A stretch of DNA of 45,130 bases, taken from an uncultured Prevotella sp. GTDB taxonomy: Bacteria > Bacteroidota > Bacteroidia > Bacteroidales > Bacteroidaceae. The stretch covers positions 1-45,130 of the forward strand of contig OMXO01000013.1 of NCBI GenBank assembly GCA_900315035.1, in the 5' to 3' direction. The translations under genes were made by a program, and so were the position numbers. Positions 25,154-32,493 of the stretch are shown here, one piece after another. Each line of letters begins with the position of its first letter. The first letter of the stretch is position 1. The notes beneath the pieces were generated by a model. It had not been told where the DNA came from. It was given only the letters and a program-made list of their open reading frames with translations, and ran no database searches.

Positions 25154-27613
25154 GCGAAGTTCGGCGTTAAGTTGCTTCTTGAGGTTGGCGATAAGTTTGT
25201 TCATGATGGCCTCAATCTGCTTGTCACCCATGGTCTTTTCCTCATCCTGTAGGATGAAGTTCACAGCATATGACTTCTTGCCTGCAGGGAGCTTGTCTCC
25301 CTCATAGACATCGAACAGTTCAACTTTCTTCAGGAGTTTCTTCTCTGTCTGACGGGCTATCTGCTCAATCTGGGCAAACTCAACGGTGTTATCTACCAAC
25401 AGAGCGAGGTCACGACTGACGGCAGGGAACTTCGAGATCTCTGTGTACAGCACTTCGTTCTTCTTGATGACCTTCATCAGGGCGGTCCAGTTCAACTCTG
25501 CATAGAAGACGGGATTGTCGAGGCCGAACTGCTTCTGCAGTTTCTTGGTGATGATACCCATCTCGATGAGTTTCTTTCCACCACGATTCTCAATGGTCAG
25601 ACCGGCAGAGAACACATCGTTGTCCGACTTCTTCCTGACAAGCATGCCTGGCTTCACACCGATACGACGGAGGATATTCTCCACATAGGCACTCAACTCA
25701 TAGAAGGTTGAGTCCTCATTCTGATGGGCCCACGAGCCCTCCACACGCTTGCCTGTCACCCACAGGGCAGCATGATACTGCTCCTTATAGGCCAGCATGG
25801 GATCGTCATCATTCTTCTTCTCTGGATCGAAGGTATAGACATTACCGAACTCGAAGAAACGCAGATTCTGACGCTTACGGTTCACATTGTGCTGGATACT
25901 CTCCATACCACCGAACAGCAGGGTCTGACGCATCACATTCAGATCTGTTGACAATGGATTCATGATCTTCACGCAGTTCTCTGCTGGATAACTGTTATGA
26001 CCTTCATAGTAGGCACCCTTGGTCAACGAGTTGTTCAGTATCTCATTGAAACCTGCACCTACCAGTTGCTCACTGACGATATTAGCCAACTTGTGTTTCT
26101 GGTCCTCATCAGCCTTCACCACCAGTGAACTCTTCAACTGTGTCGGTATCTCCACATTATTATATCCATAGATACGCAGGATATCCTCCACCACGTCACA
26201 AGGACGCTGTACATCCACACGGTAGGCAGGAATCTCAAGTGTCAGGGCCTCGGCAGTCTCACTGAGCACCTTCATCTCCAGACTCTCACAGATAGCCTTG
26301 ATGGTGGCGTGGGGAATCTCCTTTCCAACAAGGTCGTGAACATATTTATAACTGAGTTCCACAACTGGGTTCTTCATCGGCTCTGGATAGACATCACAGA
26401 TCTCCATCGCCACCTTACCACCTGCCAGTTCCTGACAGAGGATGGCAGCCTGTTGGAGGGCATAGATGGTGCCATTGGGATCGATACCACGCTCAAAACG
26501 GAAACTGGCATCTGTACTCAGACCATGACGACGAGCCGACTTTCTGATCCAGGTGGGGTGGAAATAGGCACTCTCAAGCACCACGTTCTTCGTGGTCTCA
26601 TAGGTACCACTACCCTTTCCACCGAAGACACCGGCGATACACATCGGTTCTTCCTCATTGCAGATAGCGAGGTCACGGTCAGAGAGTTTGTGCTCCTCCC
26701 CGTCAAGTGTCTGGAAGGGGGTGCCCTCAGGCATGGTCTTCACCACGATCTTATGACCTTTCACCATGTCTGCATCAAAGGTGTGCAGGGGCTGTCCATA
26801 GGCCATCATCACATAGTTGGTGATATCCACGATGTTATTGATCGGGCGCAGACCAATAGTGGTCAGCTTGTTCTTCAACCAGTCAGGACTCTCTTTCACC
26901 TCACAGTCGGTGATGCTGACACAGGCATAGCGCTTGCAGGCTTCCTGGTTCTCTATCTTCACCTCGATGGGCAGGTTGTGATGGTCCACCTTGAACTTCG
27001 AGCAGTCTGGACGATGCAAGGAGGTCTCGTAGCCATTCTGCTTCAACCAGGCATACAGGTCGCGTGCCACACCCCAGTGAGAGAGGGCGTCTGCACGGTT
27101 GGCAGTGATATCCACCTCAATGAGCCAGTCGCTCTCCAGATGATAATACGCTGCAGCAGGCGTTCCTACCACTGCATCCTCTGGCAGAACGATGATGCCG
27201 GCATGATCATGACCGATACCAATCTCATCCTCTGCACAGATCATACCACAAGAGTCAACACCACGAAGCTTCGACTTCTTGATCACAAACTCCTTGTCAC
27301 CATCATAGAGCACACAACCAAGGTCTGCCACGATCACTTTTTGTCCAGCAGCCACATTGGGTGCTCCACACACGATCTGAGAGGGTTCGCCCTTGCCTAA
27401 GTCAACTGTAGTGACATGCAGATGATCTGAGTTTGGATGAGCCTCACAGGTAAGCACCTTACCCACATAGAGACCTTTCAGACCACCTTTAATACTTTGT
27501 ACTTCTTCCAATGCGTCGACTTCGAGACCTGTTGACGTCAGAGCATCACATACCTGCTGAGGCGTGAGGTCGAAATCCACGTATTCCTTCAACCATTTGT
27601 AGGAAATATTCAT
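25151..27613 (-). CDS. pheT: phenylalanine--tRNA ligase beta subunit
   Basis: Beta chain of the heterotetrameric PheRS that charges tRNA-Phe. 820 residues, family length. Order: N-terminal EMAP-type tRNA-binding fold (about 40-150, GKVLTCEAHPNSDHLHV and VCGAPNV), B3/B4 editing domain (about 210-400, ITDCEV... TNYVM), B5 (about 400-475), catalytic-like core (about 480-700), and the ferredoxin-fold anticodon-binding domain at the end (KFPAVSRDLALLVD to LNAELR). pheS is not adjacent. It has a full promoter and two palindromes in its leader. The last codons abut an AT-rich repeat. Confidence 0.97.
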   Translation of the reverse strand: MNISYKWLKEYVDFDLTPQQVCDALTSTGLEVDALEEVQSIKGGLKGLYVGKVLTCEAHPNSDHLHVTTVDLGKGEPSQIVCGAPNVAAGQKVIVADLGCVLYDGDKEFVIKKSKLRGVDSCGMICAEDEIGIGHDHAGIIVLPEDAVVGTPAAAYYHLESDWLIEVDITANRADALSHWGVARDLYAWLKQNGYETSLHRPDCSKFKVDHHNLPIEVKIENQEACKRYACVSITDCEVKESPDWLKNKLTTIGLRPINNIVDITNYVMMAYGQPLHTFDADMVKGHKIVVKTMPEGTPFQTLDGEEHKLSDRDLAICNEEEPMCIAGVFGGKGSGTYETTKNVVLESAYFHPTWIRKSARRHGLSTDASFRFERGIDPNGTIYALQQAAILCQELAGGKVAMEICDVYPEPMKNPVVELSYKYVHDLVGKEIPHATIKAICESLEMKVLSETAEALTLEIPAYRVDVQRPCDVVEDILRIYGYNNVEIPTQLKSSLVVKADEDQKHKLANIVSEQLVGAGFNEILNNSLTKGAYYEGHNSYPAENCVKIMNPLSTDLNVMRQTLLFGGMESIQHNVNRKRQNLRFFEFGNVYTFDPEKKNDDDPMLAYKEQYHAALWVTGKRVEGSWAHQNEDSTFYELSAYVENILRRIGVKPGMLVRKKSDNDVFSAGLTIENRGGKKLIEMGIITKKLQKQFGLDNPVFYAELNWTALMKVIKKNEVLYTEISKFPAVSRDLALLVDNTVEFAQIEQIARQTEKKLLKKVELFDVYEGDKLPAGKKSYAVNFILQDEEKTMGDKQIEAIMNKLIANLKKQLNAELR

Positions 27614-27625
27614 TATACCGATTCT

Positions 27626-27653
27626 TTAGTAATTACTAACTTTGAAATTTCAA
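27626..27653. repeat. two adjacent perfect palindromes in the pheT leader
   Basis: TTAGTAATTACTAA (27626-27639) and TTGAAATTTCAA (27642-27653) are perfect palindromes of 14 and 12 bases, two bases apart. They lie entirely between the pheT -7 box and start codon. They could be a repressor operator or short mRNA stems; no T-box or attenuator-like structure is evident. Confidence 0.55.
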
Positions 27654-27657
27654 GGTG

Positions 27658-27689
27658 CAAAGGTACTAAAAAATCGGTATATGAACAAA
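27658..27689 (-). promoter_or_regulatory. full Bacteroidota promoter of pheT
   Basis: On the minus strand TTTG (27686-27689) and TACCTTTG (27658-27665) are 20 bases apart, the canonical spacing. Confidence 0.85.
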
Positions 27690-27704
27690 TTTTTCCACTA
27701 AAAA

Positions 27705-28325
27705 CTATTCGATGCAGTTCATTAAGAAATCTACAGCACCGTTAATGCCGAATTTTCTGACGTCGATCGAGATGTCATAATTACGCGCATCCGTCCAATC
27801 CTTTCCTGTAAAGGTCTTCGTGTAAAGCTCTCTGCTGTAGTCGTTATCCACAAGCATGGCAGCTGCATCACTCAGGTTCAGACCGTATTTTTCTGCAATA
27901 CGACGCTTCCGGCAGTCTTCTGTAGAGTGGATAAAGATTTTTAGGGCGTTGGGATGATCTGCAAAGATGTGGAAACCACAACGTCCTACCAGGACACACG
28001 ACTCCTGCTCTGCAATCTTGCGGATGGCAATGGCCTGAGCCTCAAAGAGCGCATGCGAGGTCTCATCATGTTCCTGACCGTCATACTCTGCCTTGTTCAT
28101 ATACATGCGGTAGAAATTGGTAAAATCGTCACGCCACAATGGATTACGCGCAGCAATCCTCTCCATGGCATCTTCTACCACAGGCATACGCTTGGCAACC
28201 TCATTCAAGATCTGCTTATCGAGCAGTTTGACACCCAACCTACGGGCAATCTCTGCGCCAATCTCATGTCCGCCAGTACCAAACTGACGACTGATGGTGA
28301 TGATGAACTGTTCCTTCCTGTTCAT
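27705..28325 (-). CDS. cytidylate kinase-like family protein
   Basis: A 206-residue P-loop kinase of the cytidylate-kinase-like family (PF13189). N-terminus ITISRQFGTGGHEIGAEIARRL has the family's modified P-loop. LLDKQILNEVAKRM and VLVGRCGFHIFADHPNALKIFIH follow in order, the latter with the RKRRI Arg-rich lid. The true substrate of this family in Bacteroidota is not established. I use ATG 28325 (MNRKEQF); the frame extends 23 codons upstream, but that part covers the promoter -7 box at 28364-28371 and cannot be in the mRNA. Confidence 0.88.
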   Translation of the reverse strand: MNRKEQFIITISRQFGTGGHEIGAEIARRLGVKLLDKQILNEVAKRMPVVEDAMERIAARNPLWRDDFTNFYRMYMNKAEYDGQEHDETSHALFEAQAIAIRKIAEQESCVLVGRCGFHIFADHPNALKIFIHSTEDCRKRRIAEKYGLNLSDAAAMLVDNDYSRELYTKTFTGKDWTDARNYDISIDVRKFGINGAVDFLMNCIE

Positions 28326-28363
28326 GGTTCCTCTTATATTAGTTAAACATTTTTCTCTGTTGG

Positions 28364-28395
28364 CAAAGTTACAAAAAAGATTCATAAGTTCCAAA
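28364..28395 (-). promoter_or_regulatory. full Bacteroidota promoter of the cytidylate-kinase-like gene
   Basis: On the minus strand TTTG (28392-28395) and TAACTTTG (28364-28371) are 20 bases apart. It fixes the start of the gene at 28325. Confidence 0.85.
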
Positions 28396-28418
28396 TCTTT
28401 TCCACAAAATTTTTCCCA

Positions 28419-28476
28419 ATTATTACATTTTCTAATTATTACATTTTTGCATTTTTAAATTTTTACATTTTCCAAA
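28419..28476 (+). repeat. AT-rich interspersed repeat, copy B (end of the FAD dehydrogenase gene)
   Basis: Tandem ATTATTACATTTT units followed by AATTTTTACATTTTCCAA. The last 18 bases are identical to the end of copy C. The repeat supplies the final codons (LENVKI) and the TAA of the FAD dehydrogenase and extends 36 bases beyond the stop. Confidence 0.7.
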
Positions 28477-30137
28477 TATTGTGCAACCGCTTCTGCACAG
28501 CGCTCACCATCAACACCAGCAGAGACGATACCTCCGGCATAACCGGCACCTTCACCACAGGGGAAGAGTCCCTGTACACGGACATGCTGCAGAGTGTCTT
28601 TGTCTCTCACAATACGCACAGGCGACGACGTTCTGGTCTCTACAGCGATCAACACTGCCTCATTGGTCAGGAACCCATGTGCCTGGCGCCCGAAGGTCTT
28701 GAATCCTTCCTGCAGTCGTTTGGAAATCATCTTCGGCAACCAGAAATGCAACGGACTGGAGATCAGACCTGGTGCATACGAGGATTTCGGCAGGTCATAA
28801 CTCAACTTCCCGTTCACGAAATCACTCATGCGTTGGGCGGGGGCTGTCTGTTTCATGTTTCCCTGTAGCCAACAACTGCGCTCCAAATCCTCCTGAAACG
28901 CCATCACCTGAAGTGTTTGGCTTTCATGATGAGAAGTGTCAATTGTTACATTGTTACATTTTTCAATTTTTACATTTTCCAAGTCTTCTGGTCTTACTTC
29001 TACTACCATACCACTATTGCTCCAAGCGGTACCACGACTGGCAGGACTCATACCATTCACGACGATCTGTTCACGATCGGTGGCAGCAGGAATCACAAAT
29101 CCACCCGGACACATACAGAAGGAATAGACACCCCTACCCTCCACCTGTGTCACAATCGCATATTCAGCAGCAGGCAGCCATCGGCCACGACCTTGCTTCG
29201 AGTGATATTGTATCTGATCTATCAGATGTGATGGATGTTCCAGTCTCACACCGACGGCAATGCCCTTGGCCTCTATCTCCACCTTGGCTTCGTTCAGATA
29301 GCGATAGACATCTCTGGCAGAATGACCGGTAGCCAGGATCACTGGTCCCATAAATGTCAACTGGGAGATGTGAGGTGATTGACTGGAGGTCACCTCTGCT
29401 TCCACGCCAACGACTCTTGTCGCTCCGCTTCCAAGCATCCTCTCACCACTCACCTCTAACCTCTCACCACTCAAAATGAGCCTACTCATTTTCGTCTGGA
29501 AGTGCACCTCTCCACCACTGTTGATAATGGTGTTACGCATAGCCTCGATAACTTTGGGCAGTCTGTCGGTACCTATATGTGGATGGGCATCAGCCAGGAT
29601 GGCGGTAGAGGCTCCATGCTGACAGAACACATTCAGGATCTTGTCGGTATTACCTCTTTTCTTCGAACGGGTGTAGAGTTTCCCATCTGAATAGGCTCCT
29701 GCCCCACCTTCACCGAAACAGTAGTTGCTCTCTGCGTCCACCTGCTGTGTCTTCGTGATGTTCGCCAGGTCTTTCTTACGGTCGTGCACATTCTTGCCTC
29801 GTTCGAGTACGATAGGACGATAGCCCAGTTCGATGAGTCTCAGGGCAGCAAACAGTCCACCAGGTCCTGCTCCTACAACGATCACCTGCGGACGACCCTC
29901 CACACAGGGATACTCTGTCCTGACAAACGCATCGTCTTGAGGGATTTCGTTCACATAGACTCTCACTTTCAGGTTCACATAAATCTGTCTCTGTCTGGCA
30001 TCGATGCTGCGCTTCAGGATTCTGACACCCTGAATCGTCCTCACGTCAAAACCCTGTTCATCGGCCAGATAGGCCTTCAGCCTGTCTTCTTGTGCCGCCA
30101 CTTCTGGCACGACTCTTATCTGATATTCGTTGATCAT
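28455..30137 (-). CDS. FAD-dependent dehydrogenase (COG2509-like) with repeat-derived inserts
   Basis: A 560-residue flavoprotein. An N-terminal region of about 85 residues precedes a dinucleotide-binding motif VVGAGPGGLFAALRL (about 90-105). GPVILATGHSARDVYRYL lies in the middle, and GEGAGYAGGIVSAGVDGERCAEAVAQYL near the C-terminus completes the FAD fold. The exact reaction of this family is unknown. Two stretches look foreign: about residues 218-236 (SGERLEVSGERM, from a 21-base repeat) and about 384-399 (ENVKIEKCNNVTID, from AT-rich repeat copy C). The C-terminal LENVKI comes from copy B of the same repeat. All are in frame. ATG overlaps the stop of the upstream ATP-grasp-like gene (ATGA). 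Confidence 0.87.
   Translation of the reverse strand: MINEYQIRVVPEVAAQEDRLKAYLADEQGFDVRTIQGVRILKRSIDARQRQIYVNLKVRVYVNEIPQDDAFVRTEYPCVEGRPQVIVVGAGPGGLFAALRLIELGYRPIVLERGKNVHDRKKDLANITKTQQVDAESNYCFGEGGAGAYSDGKLYTRSKKRGNTDKILNVFCQHGASTAILADAHPHIGTDRLPKVIEAMRNTIINSGGEVHFQTKMSRLILSGERLEVSGERMLGSGATRVVGVEAEVTSSQSPHISQLTFMGPVILATGHSARDVYRYLNEAKVEIEAKGIAVGVRLEHPSHLIDQIQYHSKQGRGRWLPAAEYAIVTQVEGRGVYSFCMCPGGFVIPAATDREQIVVNGMSPASRGTAWSNSGMVVEVRPEDLENVKIEKCNNVTIDTSHHESQTLQVMAFQEDLERSCWLQGNMKQTAPAQRMSDFVNGKLSYDLPKSSYAPGLISSPLHFWLPKMISKRLQEGFKTFGRQAHGFLTNEAVLIAVETRTSSPVRIVRDKDTLQHVRVQGLFPCGEGAGYAGGIVSAGVDGERCAEAVAQYLENVKI
28941..28982 (+). repeat. AT-rich interspersed repeat, copy C, inside the FAD dehydrogenase gene
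   Basis: AATTGTTACATTGTTACATT continuing to AATTTTTACATTTTCCAA. Shares 18 identical bases with copy B and about 30 with copy A. On the coding strand it encodes LENVKIEKCNNVTI without breaking the frame. Confidence 0.7.
29439..29492. repeat. 21-base-period direct repeat plus 8-bp hairpin inside the FAD dehydrogenase gene
   Basis: CCTCTCACCACTC occurs at 29439-29451 and 29460-29472 (period 21 bases, seven codons). It is followed by AAAATGAG-CCTA-CTCATTTT (29473-29492), a perfect 8-bp hairpin. On the coding strand it gives SGERLEVSGER, a segment without obvious conservation. Confidence 0.65.
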
Positions 30138-31201
30138 GCGATGTTGTTGTTCGTTATCAGTCTTTGTAGCCTGATTTTGTAAATATTATTATAGTCTATA
30201 GACATGACTTTCGGAAGACCGTTCACGAGTCTCGTCAGACTCAGGGCGACATGTCCCATAGTTCTTCTCAGATTGATTTCCACACAGGGATGCAGCCAGA
30301 ATCCTTGTTGGTCTTCACGTGCCACCACCATCATGTCAACACCGAATGGTCCGGTGTATGATCCTTTAAGAACGTCTTCGAGAATATGGCAAATGTTCTG
30401 TTGAACTGATACCAACAAATCTACTGGGATATAATGGCTTATCATCTCCATCTTTTGTTCTTCATCAGCTAGGATGTTACCGGTGTAGGCACCATTGGAT
30501 GTATGAAAGAGCGACAACCCCAGATAACCGATTCGTCCTTGTTCATCACAGACAAACTCCATGCCGAAGTCCTTCACCTTAGCATAATGGGGCTCCACCA
30601 TGACATGTCTCTGACGACTGATGACATGTTGTAGCCAACCCTCATCATGAACCGTCATTCTATTGTCAAGAAATCTAACTCCTCTTCCACTACTGCTCCA
30701 GGGGGCTTTCACAACCACGTTTCCCCAATGGTCCATCTGCTGTCTTACCGCCTCCACAGAACCAGCCATCGCAGTCTCGCCCACCACACCTGGTCCCTGT
30801 AGCTGGGCCAGCAGATGCATGGCTTCCCGACGGTGAGATAGTTGTCGGATGGTGTCAATCTGGGTGACTGAAGGCAACAACTGTGACGACACCCCATAGC
30901 GCATCAGGAATGCCCGGATGGCTAAGTCCCAACCCCACACTTCGACACGTGTCAGTTCCAACTTCGACAGTTGTTCCTTAGTGACAAAACGGTTGAAAGG
31001 TCTGCGCACCAGCATGCGGAACCTGCGCTCTGCATCTTCAACATTTTCCACCAGCACCACGTCTGTCTCAGCAGCCCAGAGTGCTGGGATATAACCGAGA
31101 TCAGCGCGCAACTGGCGCCCTGCATGGGGGGCTGTATAGTTGGCCAGATGGGCAGCCAAAGCCAGATCATGCTCTGGATTGAATACGTGTAACGTCATCA
31201 T
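30134..31201 (-). CDS. ATP-grasp-like protein of unknown substrate
   Basis: A 355-residue protein. The N-terminus MMTLHVFNPEHDLALAA is distinctive. Residues about 165-340 carry ATP-grasp features: VVVKAPWSSSGRGVRF (Lys and glycine-rich loop), VEPHYAKVKDFGMEF, GPFGVDMM and HPCVEINLRRTMGHVA (the Asp/Glu/Asn metal set). Such enzymes ligate a carboxylate to an amine or similar; the substrate here is unknown. The frame extends eight codons upstream, but that part contains the promoter -7 box, so the start is ATG 31201 or 31198. The stop overlaps the FAD dehydrogenase start by four bases, suggesting that the two work in one pathway. Confidence 0.75.
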   Translation of the reverse strand: MMTLHVFNPEHDLALAAHLANYTAPHAGRQLRADLGYIPALWAAETDVVLVENVEDAERRFRMLVRRPFNRFVTKEQLSKLELTRVEVWGWDLAIRAFLMRYGVSSQLLPSVTQIDTIRQLSHRREAMHLLAQLQGPGVVGETAMAGSVEAVRQQMDHWGNVVVKAPWSSSGRGVRFLDNRMTVHDEGWLQHVISRQRHVMVEPHYAKVKDFGMEFVCDEQGRIGYLGLSLFHTSNGAYTGNILADEEQKMEMISHYIPVDLLVSVQQNICHILEDVLKGSYTGPFGVDMMVVAREDQQGFWLHPCVEINLRRTMGHVALSLTRLVNGLPKVMSIDYNNIYKIRLQRLITNNNIA

Positions 31202-31209
31202 TTGGGCGA

Positions 31210-31217
31210 CAAAGTTA
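31210..31217 (-). promoter_or_regulatory. -7 promoter element of the ATP-grasp/FAD dehydrogenase operon
   Basis: Minus-strand TAACTTTG ends eight bases before ATG 31201, so the mRNA leader would be only a few bases. A TTTG at 31240-31243 lies 22 bases upstream. Divergent from the signalling-operon promoter. Confidence 0.65.
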
Positions 31218-31247
31218 TACATTTTTTTTCAATTCTCAACAAAAAAA

Positions 31248-31279
31248 TTTGGTAATATCATTCTTTTGTGTTACTTTTG
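31248..31279 (+). promoter_or_regulatory. full Bacteroidota promoter of the five-gene signalling operon
   Basis: TTTG (31248-31251) and TACTTTTG (31272-31279) are 20 bases apart. Transcription should start near 31285, about 20 bases before the first ATG. Confidence 0.85.
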
Positions 31280-31305
31280 CACATTATTAATTAAAAACAA
31301 ATACA

Positions 31306-32472
31306 ATGCCCGTAAAAATTCTCAGTGTAGATGATGAGAGCGATCTTGAGTTGCTGCTCACGCAATATTTCAGACGTAAGATCCGTAAAGGCGAATACGA
31401 ATTCCACTTTGCCCACAATGGCCTTGAAGCCTTGACCATGCTGTTACAGCATAAGGACTTCGACATTATCCTGTCAGATATCAACATGCCGGAGATGGAT
31501 GGACTGACGCTGTTGACAAAGGTCAACGAGATGCGTAACCCCGCCCTGAAGTGCATCATGGTGTCAGCCTATGGCGACATGGGTAATATCCGCCAGGCCA
31601 TGAACAATGGGGCTTTCGACTTCGCCACGAAGCCCATCGACCTCGACGATCTCAGTCTGACCATTGAGAAGGCTATCGAACAGATCAAATATATCCGTCA
31701 GATGCAGGCTGAGCATACCCAGTTGGAGTCGATCAAGAGCGACCTGGCTGTGGCCAGCGAGATCCAGCAGGCCATCCTGCCACGTATCTTCCCTCCATTC
31801 CCCGAGAATGAGCAACAGCTCGACATAGCAGCCCTGATGCATGCGGCAAAGGATGTGGGAGGTGATTTCTACGACTTCTTCCGCATTGACGACAACCGCA
31901 TTGGCTTTGTGATTGCCGATGTCAGTGGCAAGGGTATCCCTGCCTCCATCTTCATGGCTGTCAGTCGTACGCTCATAAGGGCCACAGGGATTCGAGGAGG
32001 CAGTCCTGCCGAGTGCATCTCCTATTCAAACAAACTGTTGTCCAACGAGTCGGTCGATTGTATGTTCGTGACGGTCTTCTATGGCATCTACACCATCAGT
32101 ACGGGCGAGATCACCTACTGTAATGCCGGTCATAACCCACCACTCATCCTCAAGCCAAGTGGTGAGGTCGAGGAGTTGCCGATGCCTACCGACTCATTAG
32201 TGGGTGCCATACAGGATATGAAATACCACGACGAGACCTTGACACTCAAGCCTGGTGAGACGCTTGTCATGTTCACCGATGGGGTCAATGAAGCCATGAA
32301 TGCTGACTACAAGGAGTATGGCGACGATCGTCTGAAAGCCTGCCTGAAGGCTCATACGGGTGACAACTGTCGTCAACTGATCGATGCTGTCAGGGCTGAT
32401 GTGGCTGCATTCGTGGGCGACATGGAACAGAGTGATGATATCACGCTCTTTACCCTCAAACGACTTCAATAA
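31306..32472 (+). CDS. response regulator receiver fused to SpoIIE-type PP2C phosphatase
   Basis: A 388-residue cytosolic output protein. The receiver domain (1-120) is intact: D9-D10, phosphoacceptor D58 (ILSDINMPEMDG), S87 and K109. A helical linker (120-160) leads to a PP2C/SpoIIE serine phosphatase domain with its metal-binding motifs: VGGDFYD (184-190), DVSGKG (205-210), FTDGVNEA, and the final QSDDITL (D377-D378). Phosphorylation of D58 would be expected to switch the phosphatase on or off. Such proteins usually act on STAS anti-sigma antagonists, but no STAS or RsbW-type kinase gene is in the window, so the target is unknown. First gene of the operon. Confidence 0.93.
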   Translation: MPVKILSVDDESDLELLLTQYFRRKIRKGEYEFHFAHNGLEALTMLLQHKDFDIILSDINMPEMDGLTLLTKVNEMRNPALKCIMVSAYGDMGNIRQAMNNGAFDFATKPIDLDDLSLTIEKAIEQIKYIRQMQAEHTQLESIKSDLAVASEIQQAILPRIFPPFPENEQQLDIAALMHAAKDVGGDFYDFFRIDDNRIGFVIADVSGKGIPASIFMAVSRTLIRATGIRGGSPAECISYSNKLLSNESVDCMFVTVFYGIYTISTGEITYCNAGHNPPLILKPSGEVEELPMPTDSLVGAIQDMKYHDETLTLKPGETLVMFTDGVNEAMNADYKEYGDDRLKACLKAHTGDNCRQLIDAVRADVAAFVGDMEQSDDITLFTLKRLQ

Positions 32473-32493
32473 CTCGATTCCTATCATTGCTGC

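Noticed and set aside
26309-27400. 363-codon open frame on the plus strand
   Set aside because: It is wholly antisense to pheT, has low-complexity composition (many His, Thr, Leu) and no promoter or family resemblance; a shadow of pheT codon use.
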